From contig CAZSDW010000033.1 of assembly GCA_964605705.1 (NCBI GenBank), positions 1 to 33,844 on the forward strand: a DNA stretch of 33,844 nucleotides. The letters run 5' to 3'. The stretch comes from CAZSDW01 sp964605705. Its GTDB lineage: Bacteria > Fidelibacterota > UBA2242. The notes below the pieces were generated by a model. The model did no database searches. It saw only the letters and a list, made by a program, of their open reading frames with translations, and was not told the origin of the DNA. Of this stretch, positions 8,416 through 15,987 are shown in pieces. Position 1 is the first letter of the stretch; every line of letters begins with the position of its first letter. The translations under genes were made by a program, and so were the position numbers.

Positions 8416-8485
8416 AATGATTGGTTATGACGATTAATAATTGATCAATGCTTTTATCACTTAAAATAAGAATAAATATAGAATA

Positions 8486-9391
8486 ATGAACCAGAGAGAT
8501 AAAATGGAAAATGTCATTGAATGCCAAAATCTGACGCATAGTTATGGTAATAAATTAATTTATAAAGACCTGAACTTTTCAGTCCAGAGAGGCAAGATTT
8601 TTGGCATACTCGGTAAAAATGGTATGGGTAAAACCACTACCATTAATATTTTGATGGGATTTCTCAGACCGACCAGTGGAAAGTGTTACGTCCTGGGAGA
8701 AGAATCGCATATCCTGTCCCCCGCGATTCGGGCAAAAATCGGTCTCCTTCACGAAAGTCATGTCTGCTACGAATTTATGACCGTTGCTCAGATCGAAAAA
8801 TTTTACAGCCGCTTTTACCCGAACTGGAAAAAATCGCTCTACTACGGATTGATTGACCGGTTGGAAGTCACTTACGATCATAAAATTTCCCATATGTCCT
8901 GCGGTCAACGGTCACAGGTAGCCCTGGGATTGATCATGGCTCAGGATCCAGAGCTGATGATTCTCGATGATTACTCCATGGGGCTGGATGCCGGATATCG
9001 CATGCTCTTTCTTGATTACCTGATTGATTATGTCCGGGAAAATAATAAGACCGTTTTTATGACCTCCCATATTATACAGGATCTGGAACAGGTAATCGAC
9101 GATGCCATTATCATCGGTCGCCAGAAAATTCTGTTACAAATGCCAATCAGGGATTTCCTCTGTTCCTTTCATCAATATCACTTTAAAGTCGAGGGACAGC
9201 TTCCCGAATTTAACCAGGATAACGTTATCGCCAATTACGAGAATATCAAAAACAGCTACAGCTTGTACTCATTCAAGAAAGCGGAAGATGTGAAAAAGTA
9301 CCTTAATCATAAAAGTATCTCCTTTGTGGAATTCAGGGAAGAATCAATGAACCTGGAACACGCCTTTATCGGCTTGACCGGCAAATATTAA
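8486..9391 (+). CDS. ABC transporter ATP-binding protein, YtrB/ABC-2 type
   Basis: The cytoplasmic ATPase (301 residues from the first ATG) has Walker A GKNGMGKT (43-50), signature MSCGQ (137-141), Walker B LMILD (157-161) and an H-loop histidine (His195 in MTSHI). Where nearly all ABC ATPases have the catalytic glutamate after the Walker B aspartate, this one has Asp162 (LDDYSMGLD). The FYSRFYPNW segment is typical of the YtrB/YhcG group paired with ABC-2 permeases. The true start may be the ATG at 8504 (MENVIECQ), which has AGAGAG a few bases upstream; the ATG at 8486 has none. It is the first gene of a three-gene operon; the permease starts ten bases after its stop. The substrate is unknown. 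Confidence 0.9.
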   Translation: MNQRDKMENVIECQNLTHSYGNKLIYKDLNFSVQRGKIFGILGKNGMGKTTTINILMGFLRPTSGKCYVLGEESHILSPAIRAKIGLLHESHVCYEFMTVAQIEKFYSRFYPNWKKSLYYGLIDRLEVTYDHKISHMSCGQRSQVALGLIMAQDPELMILDDYSMGLDAGYRMLFLDYLIDYVRENNKTVFMTSHIIQDLEQVIDDAIIIGRQKILLQMPIRDFLCSFHQYHFKVEGQLPEFNQDNVIANYENIKNSYSLYSFKKAEDVKKYLNHKSISFVEFREESMNLEHAFIGLTGKY

Positions 9392-9401
9392 GAAAAGGAT
9401 T

Positions 9402-10076
9402 ATGATGTATAAAGCAATATTCTATAAAGAATGGCTGAAGATCCGCTGGGTCGTGTTTGGTTCCATTATTATGGTCATTGGATTTTTGAGCTATGTTAAT
9501 CTGAACGTCCGCCAGTTTTTTACAATGAACGATCCAATCAATGTCTGGATTTTCTTCATTCAACAGAAAGCCCTGTACTATACCGTTCTAAAATATATTC
9601 CTGTAATCCTTGCGATTGTACTGGCGCTTGTGCAGTTCTTTCCGGAAATGACTAAAAACAGATACCGCCTGACATTCCATCTACCGTTTAACGAAACCAT
9701 TTCCCTGTTTTTAATGGTCGCGGTCGGATTGCTGGTCATGTTGTTAATTTCTATCCTATATATCATCGGCTTATCCATTACGGGAACTATTTATTTTCCA
9801 ATAGAGCTGACCACCAGTTCTCTGATTACTGTCACACCCTGGCTTTTAGCCGGATTTATCACGTACCTTGGAATGTCGAGTATCGTTGTCGATCCATCCT
9901 GGAAATACCGGCTGGTTTATATGCTGCTATTTGCTCCTTTTATCCAGAGTCTTTTTCTGGAAAAGATCTATTGTCAGTACACCAGGTCTATCGGATTATA
10001 TTTATTATTTTCCATCTTGTACATTCCGATCATTATTTTCCCCGGTTACCGACTACGGAAAGGAAGCCGCTTATGA
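9402..10076 (+). CDS. ABC-2-type membrane permease, six TM segments
   Basis: The 224-residue protein begins MMYKAIFYKEWLKIRW, a cytoplasmic amphipathic start typical of ABC-2 permeases. Six hydrophobic segments follow (about residues 12-32, 60-82, 104-133, 144-163, 172-188 and 197-217). AAAGGA lies just upstream of the ATG. It sits ten bases behind the ATPase gene, and its stop overlaps the next start (ATGA), so the three genes are almost certainly translated together. It would form the pore of the transporter, probably as a dimer. Sequence alone does not show direction or substrate; YtrB-type systems are often exporters or stress-responsive. Confidence 0.75.
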   Translation: MMYKAIFYKEWLKIRWVVFGSIIMVIGFLSYVNLNVRQFFTMNDPINVWIFFIQQKALYYTVLKYIPVILAIVLALVQFFPEMTKNRYRLTFHLPFNETISLFLMVAVGLLVMLLISILYIIGLSITGTIYFPIELTTSSLITVTPWLLAGFITYLGMSSIVVDPSWKYRLVYMLLFAPFIQSLFLEKIYCQYTRSIGLYLLFSILYIPIIIFPGYRLRKGSRL

Positions 10077-11317
10077 TGCCCAAAATATCCCGTTACGCCA
10101 TTATTATCCTGATCATAATTTCATCCTCTATATTATTCCCCCACCTGTACTGGATGATTTTCGATAAACCCATTATCAGTCCAATAGTTCAATACAGTCC
10201 GGTAATCAAGGATTTTGTCTATATCCAGAAACTGGCACAAAACAGTCAGATATATTCCGACCGGGCAGGCAATTCTTATGACCGCAAATCTTATGAAGCA
10301 CTTTTACCGTTTTCTTATTATTACAATCTGGAAAAATGGGGCATCCTTCCCGACAGTATCGATGGGATTCCAATCAGCATTTCATTCATCCGCGGCAATT
10401 CACAATTTGTTCGCTTACGCCCCGCCTATCTTCATACACCGCAGATTGACTTGAACCCTCTCTTTGAATCACAATCTGAATTCACATACCTTGAGATGCC
10501 AGATGAAGTTTTTCGTATAAAGGATAAATTTGAATTTATCAATGCCCTGTCGAACACCGTAAATGATTCACTGTCTCGCATCTTTGATCTGGCATTAGGT
10601 CAGCAGGGATTCCAATTTCCGGCAAAGTACATCGCCGGTAATCCGACGACCCGTAAATCCTTCGATGAAGGATATTTTATTATCGATAATAATAACAGTG
10701 TCTATCATTTAAAACAGATCAAGGGACAACCCGCCGTTGTCAAAACCAACATCCCTGTTGACTTAGATATCCGGTATATTTCAGTTCAGGAAAATTCACG
10801 AAAGGAATTTTATGGTATCCTAGTCACCTGGTCAAATGATGTTTACATTATCAGTTACGATAACTATAAAATTATTAAATTACCGATCAACGGCTACAAT
10901 GCCGATGAAATGTCTCTTCTCATTTTTATCGACCCTCTTTATAGAACAATCCGCTATTTCAACGAAGAATATTCGACCTGTGTCGTAACCGATCAGGATT
11001 ACAGGATTATTGACACTTACGAAACATCCTGGACGCCAAAAAGCGAATGGAAATCCAGCAAAGTCGCGGCAATCCTCTTCCCCTTTCACATTGAACGGGA
11101 AAATCCGAATACCGATTATATTCAATTCGATTTCAAGTGCGCTGGCTGGAGTTCGCTTTTCGGTATCCTGCTTGCCCTGATTACGACAGTCCTCGTCAAG
11201 CGACTGGTATATCGGGAGGAACTGAAAAATAACTGGATTGATCTGATTATCGTAGCAGTTTCAGGAATCTATGGAGCGTTGGCGGTCTTGCTGATTCGCC
11301 CGGAGCCCTGGGATTAA
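10073..11317 (+). CDS. Unknown membrane protein encoded with the ABC transporter
   Basis: I do not recognise a family. Reading from the ATG at 10073 gives 414 residues. An upstream ATG at 9971 in the same frame would overlap the permease gene by over 100 bases and is rejected. The chosen start overlaps the permease stop by four bases (ATGA) and has AAAGGAAG upstream; a second ATG follows at 10076. The protein has one N-terminal membrane segment (IIILIIISSSILF), about 310 residues rich in beta and aromatic residues (probably extracytoplasmic), and two C-terminal membrane segments (LFGILLALITTVLV and LIIVAVSGIYGALAVLLI). It may be a third transporter subunit or a partner that senses or binds the substrate; this is inferred from coupling only. 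Confidence 0.8.
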   Translation: MMPKISRYAIIILIIISSSILFPHLYWMIFDKPIISPIVQYSPVIKDFVYIQKLAQNSQIYSDRAGNSYDRKSYEALLPFSYYYNLEKWGILPDSIDGIPISISFIRGNSQFVRLRPAYLHTPQIDLNPLFESQSEFTYLEMPDEVFRIKDKFEFINALSNTVNDSLSRIFDLALGQQGFQFPAKYIAGNPTTRKSFDEGYFIIDNNNSVYHLKQIKGQPAVVKTNIPVDLDIRYISVQENSRKEFYGILVTWSNDVYIISYDNYKIIKLPINGYNADEMSLLIFIDPLYRTIRYFNEEYSTCVVTDQDYRIIDTYETSWTPKSEWKSSKVAAILFPFHIERENPNTDYIQFDFKCAGWSSLFGILLALITTVLVKRLVYREELKNNWIDLIIVAVSGIYGALAVLLIRPEPWD

Positions 11318-11349
11318 AAACCCAAGATTTAAAAACAATGCAAATTGGC

Positions 11350-11380
11350 AAAAAAGCCCCGGAGATTTTTGGGGCTTTTT
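11350..11380 (+). terminator. Strong intrinsic terminator of the ABC operon
   Basis: AAAAAGCCCC and GGGGCTTTTT form a 10-bp stem around a loop of about nine bases, ending in a run of T. It lies 33 bases past the stop of the last ABC-operon gene. It separates that operon from the kinase/regulator pair downstream. Confidence 0.9.
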
Positions 11381-11505
11381 CGTAGATAATGCCGAACGGC
11401 TGAGCCTCCCGGATGGAATAAACCTGCTGCAGCGATAATGATAGATTTGACTTTAATGTTTTTGGTCACATGTCTAAATTTGATATTGAAGTTTAGAAGG
11501 AACTG

Positions 11506-13209
11506 TTGAAAATAAATCTGCCCATTATGAAATTTAAAATAACCACCAGAACCTTGATTACGGTTTTTATCCTTCTGTTTTTACTCCTCAGCAGTTCGGC
11601 GGTCATCGATTACCTTTCGCGCCGGAAAGCAGTCATTGAAAATATGACGCACTTTTCACGCCTTTTGGCTAATACGATTCAGAAATCTACAGCAAATTCC
11701 ATAATCAGTTACAACCTGCTGGATCATTATATTGAAACCTGGTATATCGGCAAACTCGAGTATTTGATTGAATTAGAAAAATATCAACGTATCGATAACG
11801 AGTTCCTGCAAGATTACGCTGCACAAACCAAATCATACTTCATTGTTTTATATAATCAGCGCGGAGAGCGGGAATTCTCCAGCCATTCTGACCGAAAACT
11901 CAACCAGCTCGATTCATTGATTTATCCGATCCTTCAGGGAAAAGAGAGCAAGCTGGTATTTGGTATTCTGCCTCAGGAGGAAGACGGAAATAAATTATAC
12001 GCCATTGCGCTAGCCCGATCAAAAGGCGGTGTTATTGTCGGGGCAATTCATGCCCGCAGGTTTTCTGCAATCCAGGGAATCATTGGTATTGAAAAATATC
12101 TTAACACCATTACCGCGGACACATCGATCATCTATATCGCTATCCAGGACTCCAATGGAATTAACGCACGCACTGAAAACCTGAATTCCCTGTCACTATT
12201 TTCATCGGATAAACTTTTGACCGAAGTCAATATGAACAATCAATTCCGCTGGCGGATTATCAATTACCACAATGAGCGGATTTTTGAAGCGATTTTGCCA
12301 TTAGAGGTTATCAACAAACCCTACGGCATTATCCGCATCGGACTCAGTTATTCGCCGGTTCAAAAAATGCAGAGAGAGGTTCTGAATCAGATCCTGATTC
12401 GCTTGTCGGTCCTGTTGATTATCAGTTTTATTCTCTTCTCCTATTCCATTTCCATTCAGAACATCCAGCTTCTGGAAGATGAGAAAGAAAAAATAACCAG
12501 TGAAGTTTATACCCTTCAGCACGATCTGCGGCATAAGGAAAAAATGAGCGCGATTGGTGAACTTGCGGCAGGGATCGCTCACGAAATCCGCAACCCACTC
12601 GGGGCAATATCCATGACGGTCCAGCGACTGGAACGGGAGTTTAAGATTGTCGATGGTGATGACGAATTAAAAAGACTTTTCAGTATTATAAAAAAAGAGG
12701 TTGATCACATCAGCGCTTCTATTAAAAATCTTTTACAGTTTTCAAAACCGGCGCCCTTGCAAAAATCCTGGAACCAGCTGGATAAAATCATCGAGAAAAT
12801 CATAGACCTCTATCGCACAAAAGCAACGGAAGCCGGAATCTCTCTAATCTGGTCAAATCACGAGGAAACTGAAACATACATCGATCCTGTAAAGATGAAC
12901 GAATGCCTGATAAACATCCTGGAAAATGCAATTGCAGCAACACCTGCCGGCGGAAAAATCGAATTAGGGCTGAAACAGAAAAATCGTGAAGTAATTATCA
13001 CAATTAAAGATACCGGACATGGAATACTCGCTGAAAACCTGTCCAAAATTTTCAATCTCTATTTTACCACCAAAGTTAACGGCACCGGGCTAGGTCTGGC
13101 TCACGCTCAGCAAATTGTCGCTGAACACGGGGGCAAGATCAGGGTTGACAGCCGGGAAAACCAGGGAACAACATTTACAATAATTTTACCAGCGAATCAT
13201 GCCAATTGA
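11506..13209 (+). CDS. Membrane sensor histidine kinase, partner of the NtrC-type regulator
   Basis: This 567-residue kinase has two membrane segments (about 17-37 and 295-317) bracketing an extracytoplasmic sensor of some 255 residues. A short coiled-coil linker with no obvious HAMP domain follows. The HisKA domain contains AHEIRNP (phospho-acceptor His359) and the ATPase domain has N-box Asn474 (ENA), G1 DTGHG (502-506) and G2 GTGLG (526-530). The start is TTG, chosen because AGAAGGA (11495-11501) lies five bases upstream. The next in-frame ATG at 11527 has no ribosome site at the right distance and would shorten the cytoplasmic tail by seven residues. The gene overlaps the response regulator by 11 bases. 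The signal is unknown; a role in envelope or membrane stress is possible given the neighbours. Confidence 0.93.
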   Translation: MKINLPIMKFKITTRTLITVFILLFLLLSSSAVIDYLSRRKAVIENMTHFSRLLANTIQKSTANSIISYNLLDHYIETWYIGKLEYLIELEKYQRIDNEFLQDYAAQTKSYFIVLYNQRGEREFSSHSDRKLNQLDSLIYPILQGKESKLVFGILPQEEDGNKLYAIALARSKGGVIVGAIHARRFSAIQGIIGIEKYLNTITADTSIIYIAIQDSNGINARTENLNSLSLFSSDKLLTEVNMNNQFRWRIINYHNERIFEAILPLEVINKPYGIIRIGLSYSPVQKMQREVLNQILIRLSVLLIISFILFSYSISIQNIQLLEDEKEKITSEVYTLQHDLRHKEKMSAIGELAAGIAHEIRNPLGAISMTVQRLEREFKIVDGDDELKRLFSIIKKEVDHISASIKNLLQFSKPAPLQKSWNQLDKIIEKIIDLYRTKATEAGISLIWSNHEETETYIDPVKMNECLINILENAIAATPAGGKIELGLKQKNREVIITIKDTGHGILAENLSKIFNLYFTTKVNGTGLGLAHAQQIVAEHGGKIRVDSRENQGTTFTIILPANHAN

Positions 13210-14560
13210 CAAATTAGATCTTTCAGTACTTTTAATCGACGATGACGCCTCCCACCGGGAAGTGCTCAGCGGATTCCTGAAAAAACTCGGCTGCCCGGTA
13301 AATAGCTATGAGTCGGGTGAAAAAGGAATCGCCGCCCTGAAAAATCAATACGTCGATGTCGTTATCACCGATTTCCGGATGTCAGGTATGAACGGGCTCG
13401 ATGTTCTGAAACAGGTCAAGGATATCAACTCCGAAATCCAGGTTATTATTCTCACCGCTTACGGAACCATCGAGGATTCCGTTGAAGCCATGAAAAATGG
13501 TGCCTGGGATTACCTGTCCAAACCGGTCGATCTTGACGAACTGGAACTGAAGCTGAAAAAGGTCGCCGAGCATAACACCTTAATCAAAGAGAATGAAATC
13601 CTGCAGCTGCAGCAACCCCAGGAAAACGTCACATCCGAGCTCGTTTATAAAAGCAAACTCATGAGCAAGGTACTCAATCTCGTCGCCAGGGTCAGTAACA
13701 GTCAGTCCGCTATTCTGATCCTGGGTGAAAGCGGTACCGGGAAGGAGATGATCGCCAAAGCCATTCATTATACTTCCCCCCGCAAAGACAAACCCTTTGT
13801 GGTGCTGAATTGCGCCGCTATTCCAGAAACCCTGTTTGAAAGTGAACTGTTCGGGCGAGAGAAAGGCGCTTATACCGGTGCCCACGAAAGTTTTAAAGGA
13901 CGCTTTGAAATCGCTGATGGCGGCACCCTCTTTCTGGATGAAGTCGCTGATATTCCTTACAATATCCAGGTAAAATTACTGCGTTTTATTCAGGAGAAAG
14001 AATTTCAGCGATTGGGATCGACTCAGCTTATCAAATCCGATGTTCGGATTTTGTCGGCAACCAATAAGGATATCCAGACATTGGTCAAAGAAAACAAGTT
14101 CCGGTCCGACCTGTTTTTTCGATTAAACGTGATCCCCATAAAAGTACCACCATTACGAAAACGGCGCGAGGACATTCCGCCGCTGGTAAGTCATTTTATA
14201 AAAAAACATTCCCTGTTGAATAAGAGCCTGACAACAGAGATTTCATCCGAAGGACTGGATCTGTTAATGCGTTATGATTATCCGGGAAATGTACGGGAGC
14301 TGGAAAATATTATCGAAAGAGCAGTGATTTTAGCTAGAGGATCTATCATCACCAGGGAAGACCTTCCTCTGGATACATCTGTGAGTATTGGCGAATCACT
14401 GGCGACAAGCATGCCCGACCAGGTCGCGGAACTGGAAAAATCGCTCATCAGAAAAGCCCTGCAGCAGAGCAACGGGATCCAAGCCAAAGCGGCGGCTTTG
14501 CTCGGCATTACCGACCGCATGTTGCGATACAAGCTGATGAAATATAATATTCAGAAATGA
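13199..14560 (+). CDS. NtrC-family sigma-54-dependent response regulator
   Basis: The 453-residue protein has a receiver domain (acidic Asp14/Asp15, phospho-acceptor Asp58, Thr86, Lys108). It then has a sigma-54-interacting AAA+ domain with Walker A GESGTGKE (176-183) and Walker B LFLDE (244-248). The sigma-54 contact loop reads GAYTGA (223-228) instead of the usual GAFTGA. A Fis-type helix-turn-helix lies near residues 412-450 (QAKAAALLGITDRMLRYKL). It would be phosphorylated by the kinase encoded just upstream (11-base overlap) and open sigma-54 promoters. The only good sigma-54 promoter seen in this window is at 8400-8415, before the neighbouring ABC operon, which makes that operon a plausible target. 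Confidence 0.95.
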   Translation: MPIDKLDLSVLLIDDDASHREVLSGFLKKLGCPVNSYESGEKGIAALKNQYVDVVITDFRMSGMNGLDVLKQVKDINSEIQVIILTAYGTIEDSVEAMKNGAWDYLSKPVDLDELELKLKKVAEHNTLIKENEILQLQQPQENVTSELVYKSKLMSKVLNLVARVSNSQSAILILGESGTGKEMIAKAIHYTSPRKDKPFVVLNCAAIPETLFESELFGREKGAYTGAHESFKGRFEIADGGTLFLDEVADIPYNIQVKLLRFIQEKEFQRLGSTQLIKSDVRILSATNKDIQTLVKENKFRSDLFFRLNVIPIKVPPLRKRREDIPPLVSHFIKKHSLLNKSLTTEISSEGLDLLMRYDYPGNVRELENIIERAVILARGSIITREDLPLDTSVSIGESLATSMPDQVAELEKSLIRKALQQSNGIQAKAAALLGITDRMLRYKLMKYNIQK

Positions 14561-14578
14561 GTTTTTAGATATTAGGAT

Positions 14579-14599
14579 CAAGAACCAAGAGCCAAGAAT
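14579..14599. repeat. Short 7-base tandem repeat in a convergent gap
   Basis: Three units of CAAGANN (CAAGAAC, CAAGAGC, CAAGAAT) follow one another in the 62-base gap between the convergent regulator and glyS genes. No terminator hairpin with a T-run is visible in this gap. It resembles low-complexity CAAGA-type intergenic filler; function unknown. Confidence 0.5.
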
Positions 14600-14622
14600 T
14601 GAGATAGAGTCTGACTCTGCGC

Positions 14623-15945
14623 TTATTGTGACAATTTATCCTTTAGATAATTAATAACCATATTTTTGGATATCCGGATCTGCTGCAAAGTATCCCGGTC
14701 ACGGACTGTTACCGTTCCGTCTTCCAGCGTCTGTGAATCCACAGTAATGCAGAAAGGCGTCCCGGCTTCGTCCTGACGACGATAGCGCCGCCCGATCGAA
14801 CCGCCCTGATCATAAAATGTATTCATATGCTTTTTTGTATCATGATAAATAGCCGTGGCAATATCGGGCATTCCGTCACGATTGACCAGCGGCAGGATAG
14901 CGGCTTTAATCGGTGCCAGCTTCGGATCCAGATGCAGGACGATCCGGGTATCCTTTTCCAGTTCCTCCTCCTCGTAAGCGTCCACCAGACAGGTCAGCAA
15001 AGTCCGGTCAACACCGGCAGAGGTTTCGATAATATACGGAATAAAGCGTTCCCGGGTAGCGTCGTCAAAATAAGTCAGGTCTTTCCCGGAGTATTCCTGA
15101 TGCCGGGAAAGGTCAAAATCCGTGCGGTTATGAACGCCTTCCAGCTCTTTCCAGCCGATGGGAAATTCATACTGAATATCAAAAGCCGTTTTGGCATAAT
15201 GAGCCAGCTCTTCGGGTCCGTGCTGGTGAAAGCGTAACTTTTCTTTGCGAATGCCCATCCGATCATAAAAAGCGATTCGCTTCTGCTTCCATTCTTCGAA
15301 ATAATGGTCATCGTCACCGGGCTTTACAAAAAATTGCATCTCCATCTGCTCAAACTCGCGGGTACGGAAAATGAAATTTCCCGGCGTGATTTCATTCCGG
15401 AAGGCTTTCCCGATCTGGGCGATCCCGAAAGGAATCTTCAGACGGGAGGAATCCATGACGTTTTTATAATTGACATAGATGCCCTGGGCTGTTTCCGGAC
15501 GCAGGTAAATCACTGAAGCACTTTCTTCCACAGCCCCCATGTGGGTTTTGAACATCAGGTTGAATTGCCGGGCATCGGTGAGAGCTCCCTTGGTTCCACA
15601 AGCCGGGCATTGTTTAATAGCCAATTTCTCGGGATCGATTTCGTCTTCCCGGAAGCGGTTTTTACACTGCTTACAGTCCACCAATGGATCATGAAATCCC
15701 TCGACATGTCCCGAGGCTTCCCAAACCCGGGGGTGCATCAGGATTGCCGCGTCCAGCCCGACGATGTTATCATGTTCATAAACCATCGACTGCCACCAGA
15801 CCTCTTTGACATTTTTCTTGAGTTCGACTCCAAGGGGACCGTAATCGTAACAGGCATTCAGTTTGCCATATATTTCGCTGGACTGGTAAATGTAGCCCCG
15901 TCGCTTACACAACGAAACGATTTTATCCATTGTCACTTCAGCCAT
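14623..15945 (-). CDS. glyS: Glycine--tRNA ligase (single-chain alpha2 type)
   Basis: This cytoplasmic enzyme (440 residues) charges tRNA-Gly with glycine. It is the single-chain dimeric form (GlyQS) rather than the alpha2-beta2 form. Class II features are clear: an early YDYGPLG, a zinc site from Cys91/Cys94 and Cys113/Cys116, the LRPETAQG motif (148-155), motif 2 with FRNE (182-185), and motif 3 with GVDRTLL. The length is slightly below the 460-500 usual for the family, and the C-terminal anticodon-binding domain is present (RDRDTLQQIRI near the end). The ATG is preceded by GGAGG with good spacing. It lies 42 bases after topA in the same direction, so the two are probably co-transcribed. 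It is convergent with the regulator gene. Confidence 0.97.
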   Translation of the reverse strand: MAEVTMDKIVSLCKRRGYIYQSSEIYGKLNACYDYGPLGVELKKNVKEVWWQSMVYEHDNIVGLDAAILMHPRVWEASGHVEGFHDPLVDCKQCKNRFREDEIDPEKLAIKQCPACGTKGALTDARQFNLMFKTHMGAVEESASVIYLRPETAQGIYVNYKNVMDSSRLKIPFGIAQIGKAFRNEITPGNFIFRTREFEQMEMQFFVKPGDDDHYFEEWKQKRIAFYDRMGIRKEKLRFHQHGPEELAHYAKTAFDIQYEFPIGWKELEGVHNRTDFDLSRHQEYSGKDLTYFDDATRERFIPYIIETSAGVDRTLLTCLVDAYEEEELEKDTRIVLHLDPKLAPIKAAILPLVNRDGMPDIATAIYHDTKKHMNTFYDQGGSIGRRYRRQDEAGTPFCITVDSQTLEDGTVTVRDRDTLQQIRISKNMVINYLKDKLSQ

Positions 15946-15987
15946 TTGATCCTCCGACTCGGGTAGATTAATTTCAGATATAAAATT

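Larger units (their letters stand above)
8138..8485. other. 348-base intergenic region between divergent M16 and ABC operons
   Basis: No convincing gene is present; the longest ATG reading frame noted (8203-8250) has 15 codons and no ribosome site. The left part must hold the minus-strand promoter of the M16 gene. It is AT-rich at 8155-8180 but no clean -35/-10 pair could be chosen. The middle contains a cluster of ACAAT/ATTGT half-sites (8267-8309). The right part contains a sigma-54-type promoter (8400-8415) that overlaps a CCAATgATTGG palindrome (8414-8424). Confidence 0.7.

Noticed and set aside
8400..8424. TGGCA-N7-TGCCA and CCAATgATTGG as operators for a separate repressor
   Set aside because: Both overlap the sigma-54 promoter, whose -24 and -12 boxes alone explain much of the symmetry; no repressor gene is adjacent.
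9971..10072. Upstream extension of the third ABC-operon gene to an ATG at 9971
   Set aside because: It would overlap the permease gene by over 100 bases, whereas the ATG at 10073 has a ribosome site and the usual ATGA overlap.
11447..11480. TTGACT at 11447 as the -35 of the kinase operon promoter
   Set aside because: No acceptable -10 element occurs 16-18 bases downstream, so the promoter of this operon is left unassigned.
14606..14618. AGAGTCTGACTCT palindrome in the gap after the regulator gene as a terminator
   Set aside because: The loop would be too short for a good hairpin and no T-run follows.
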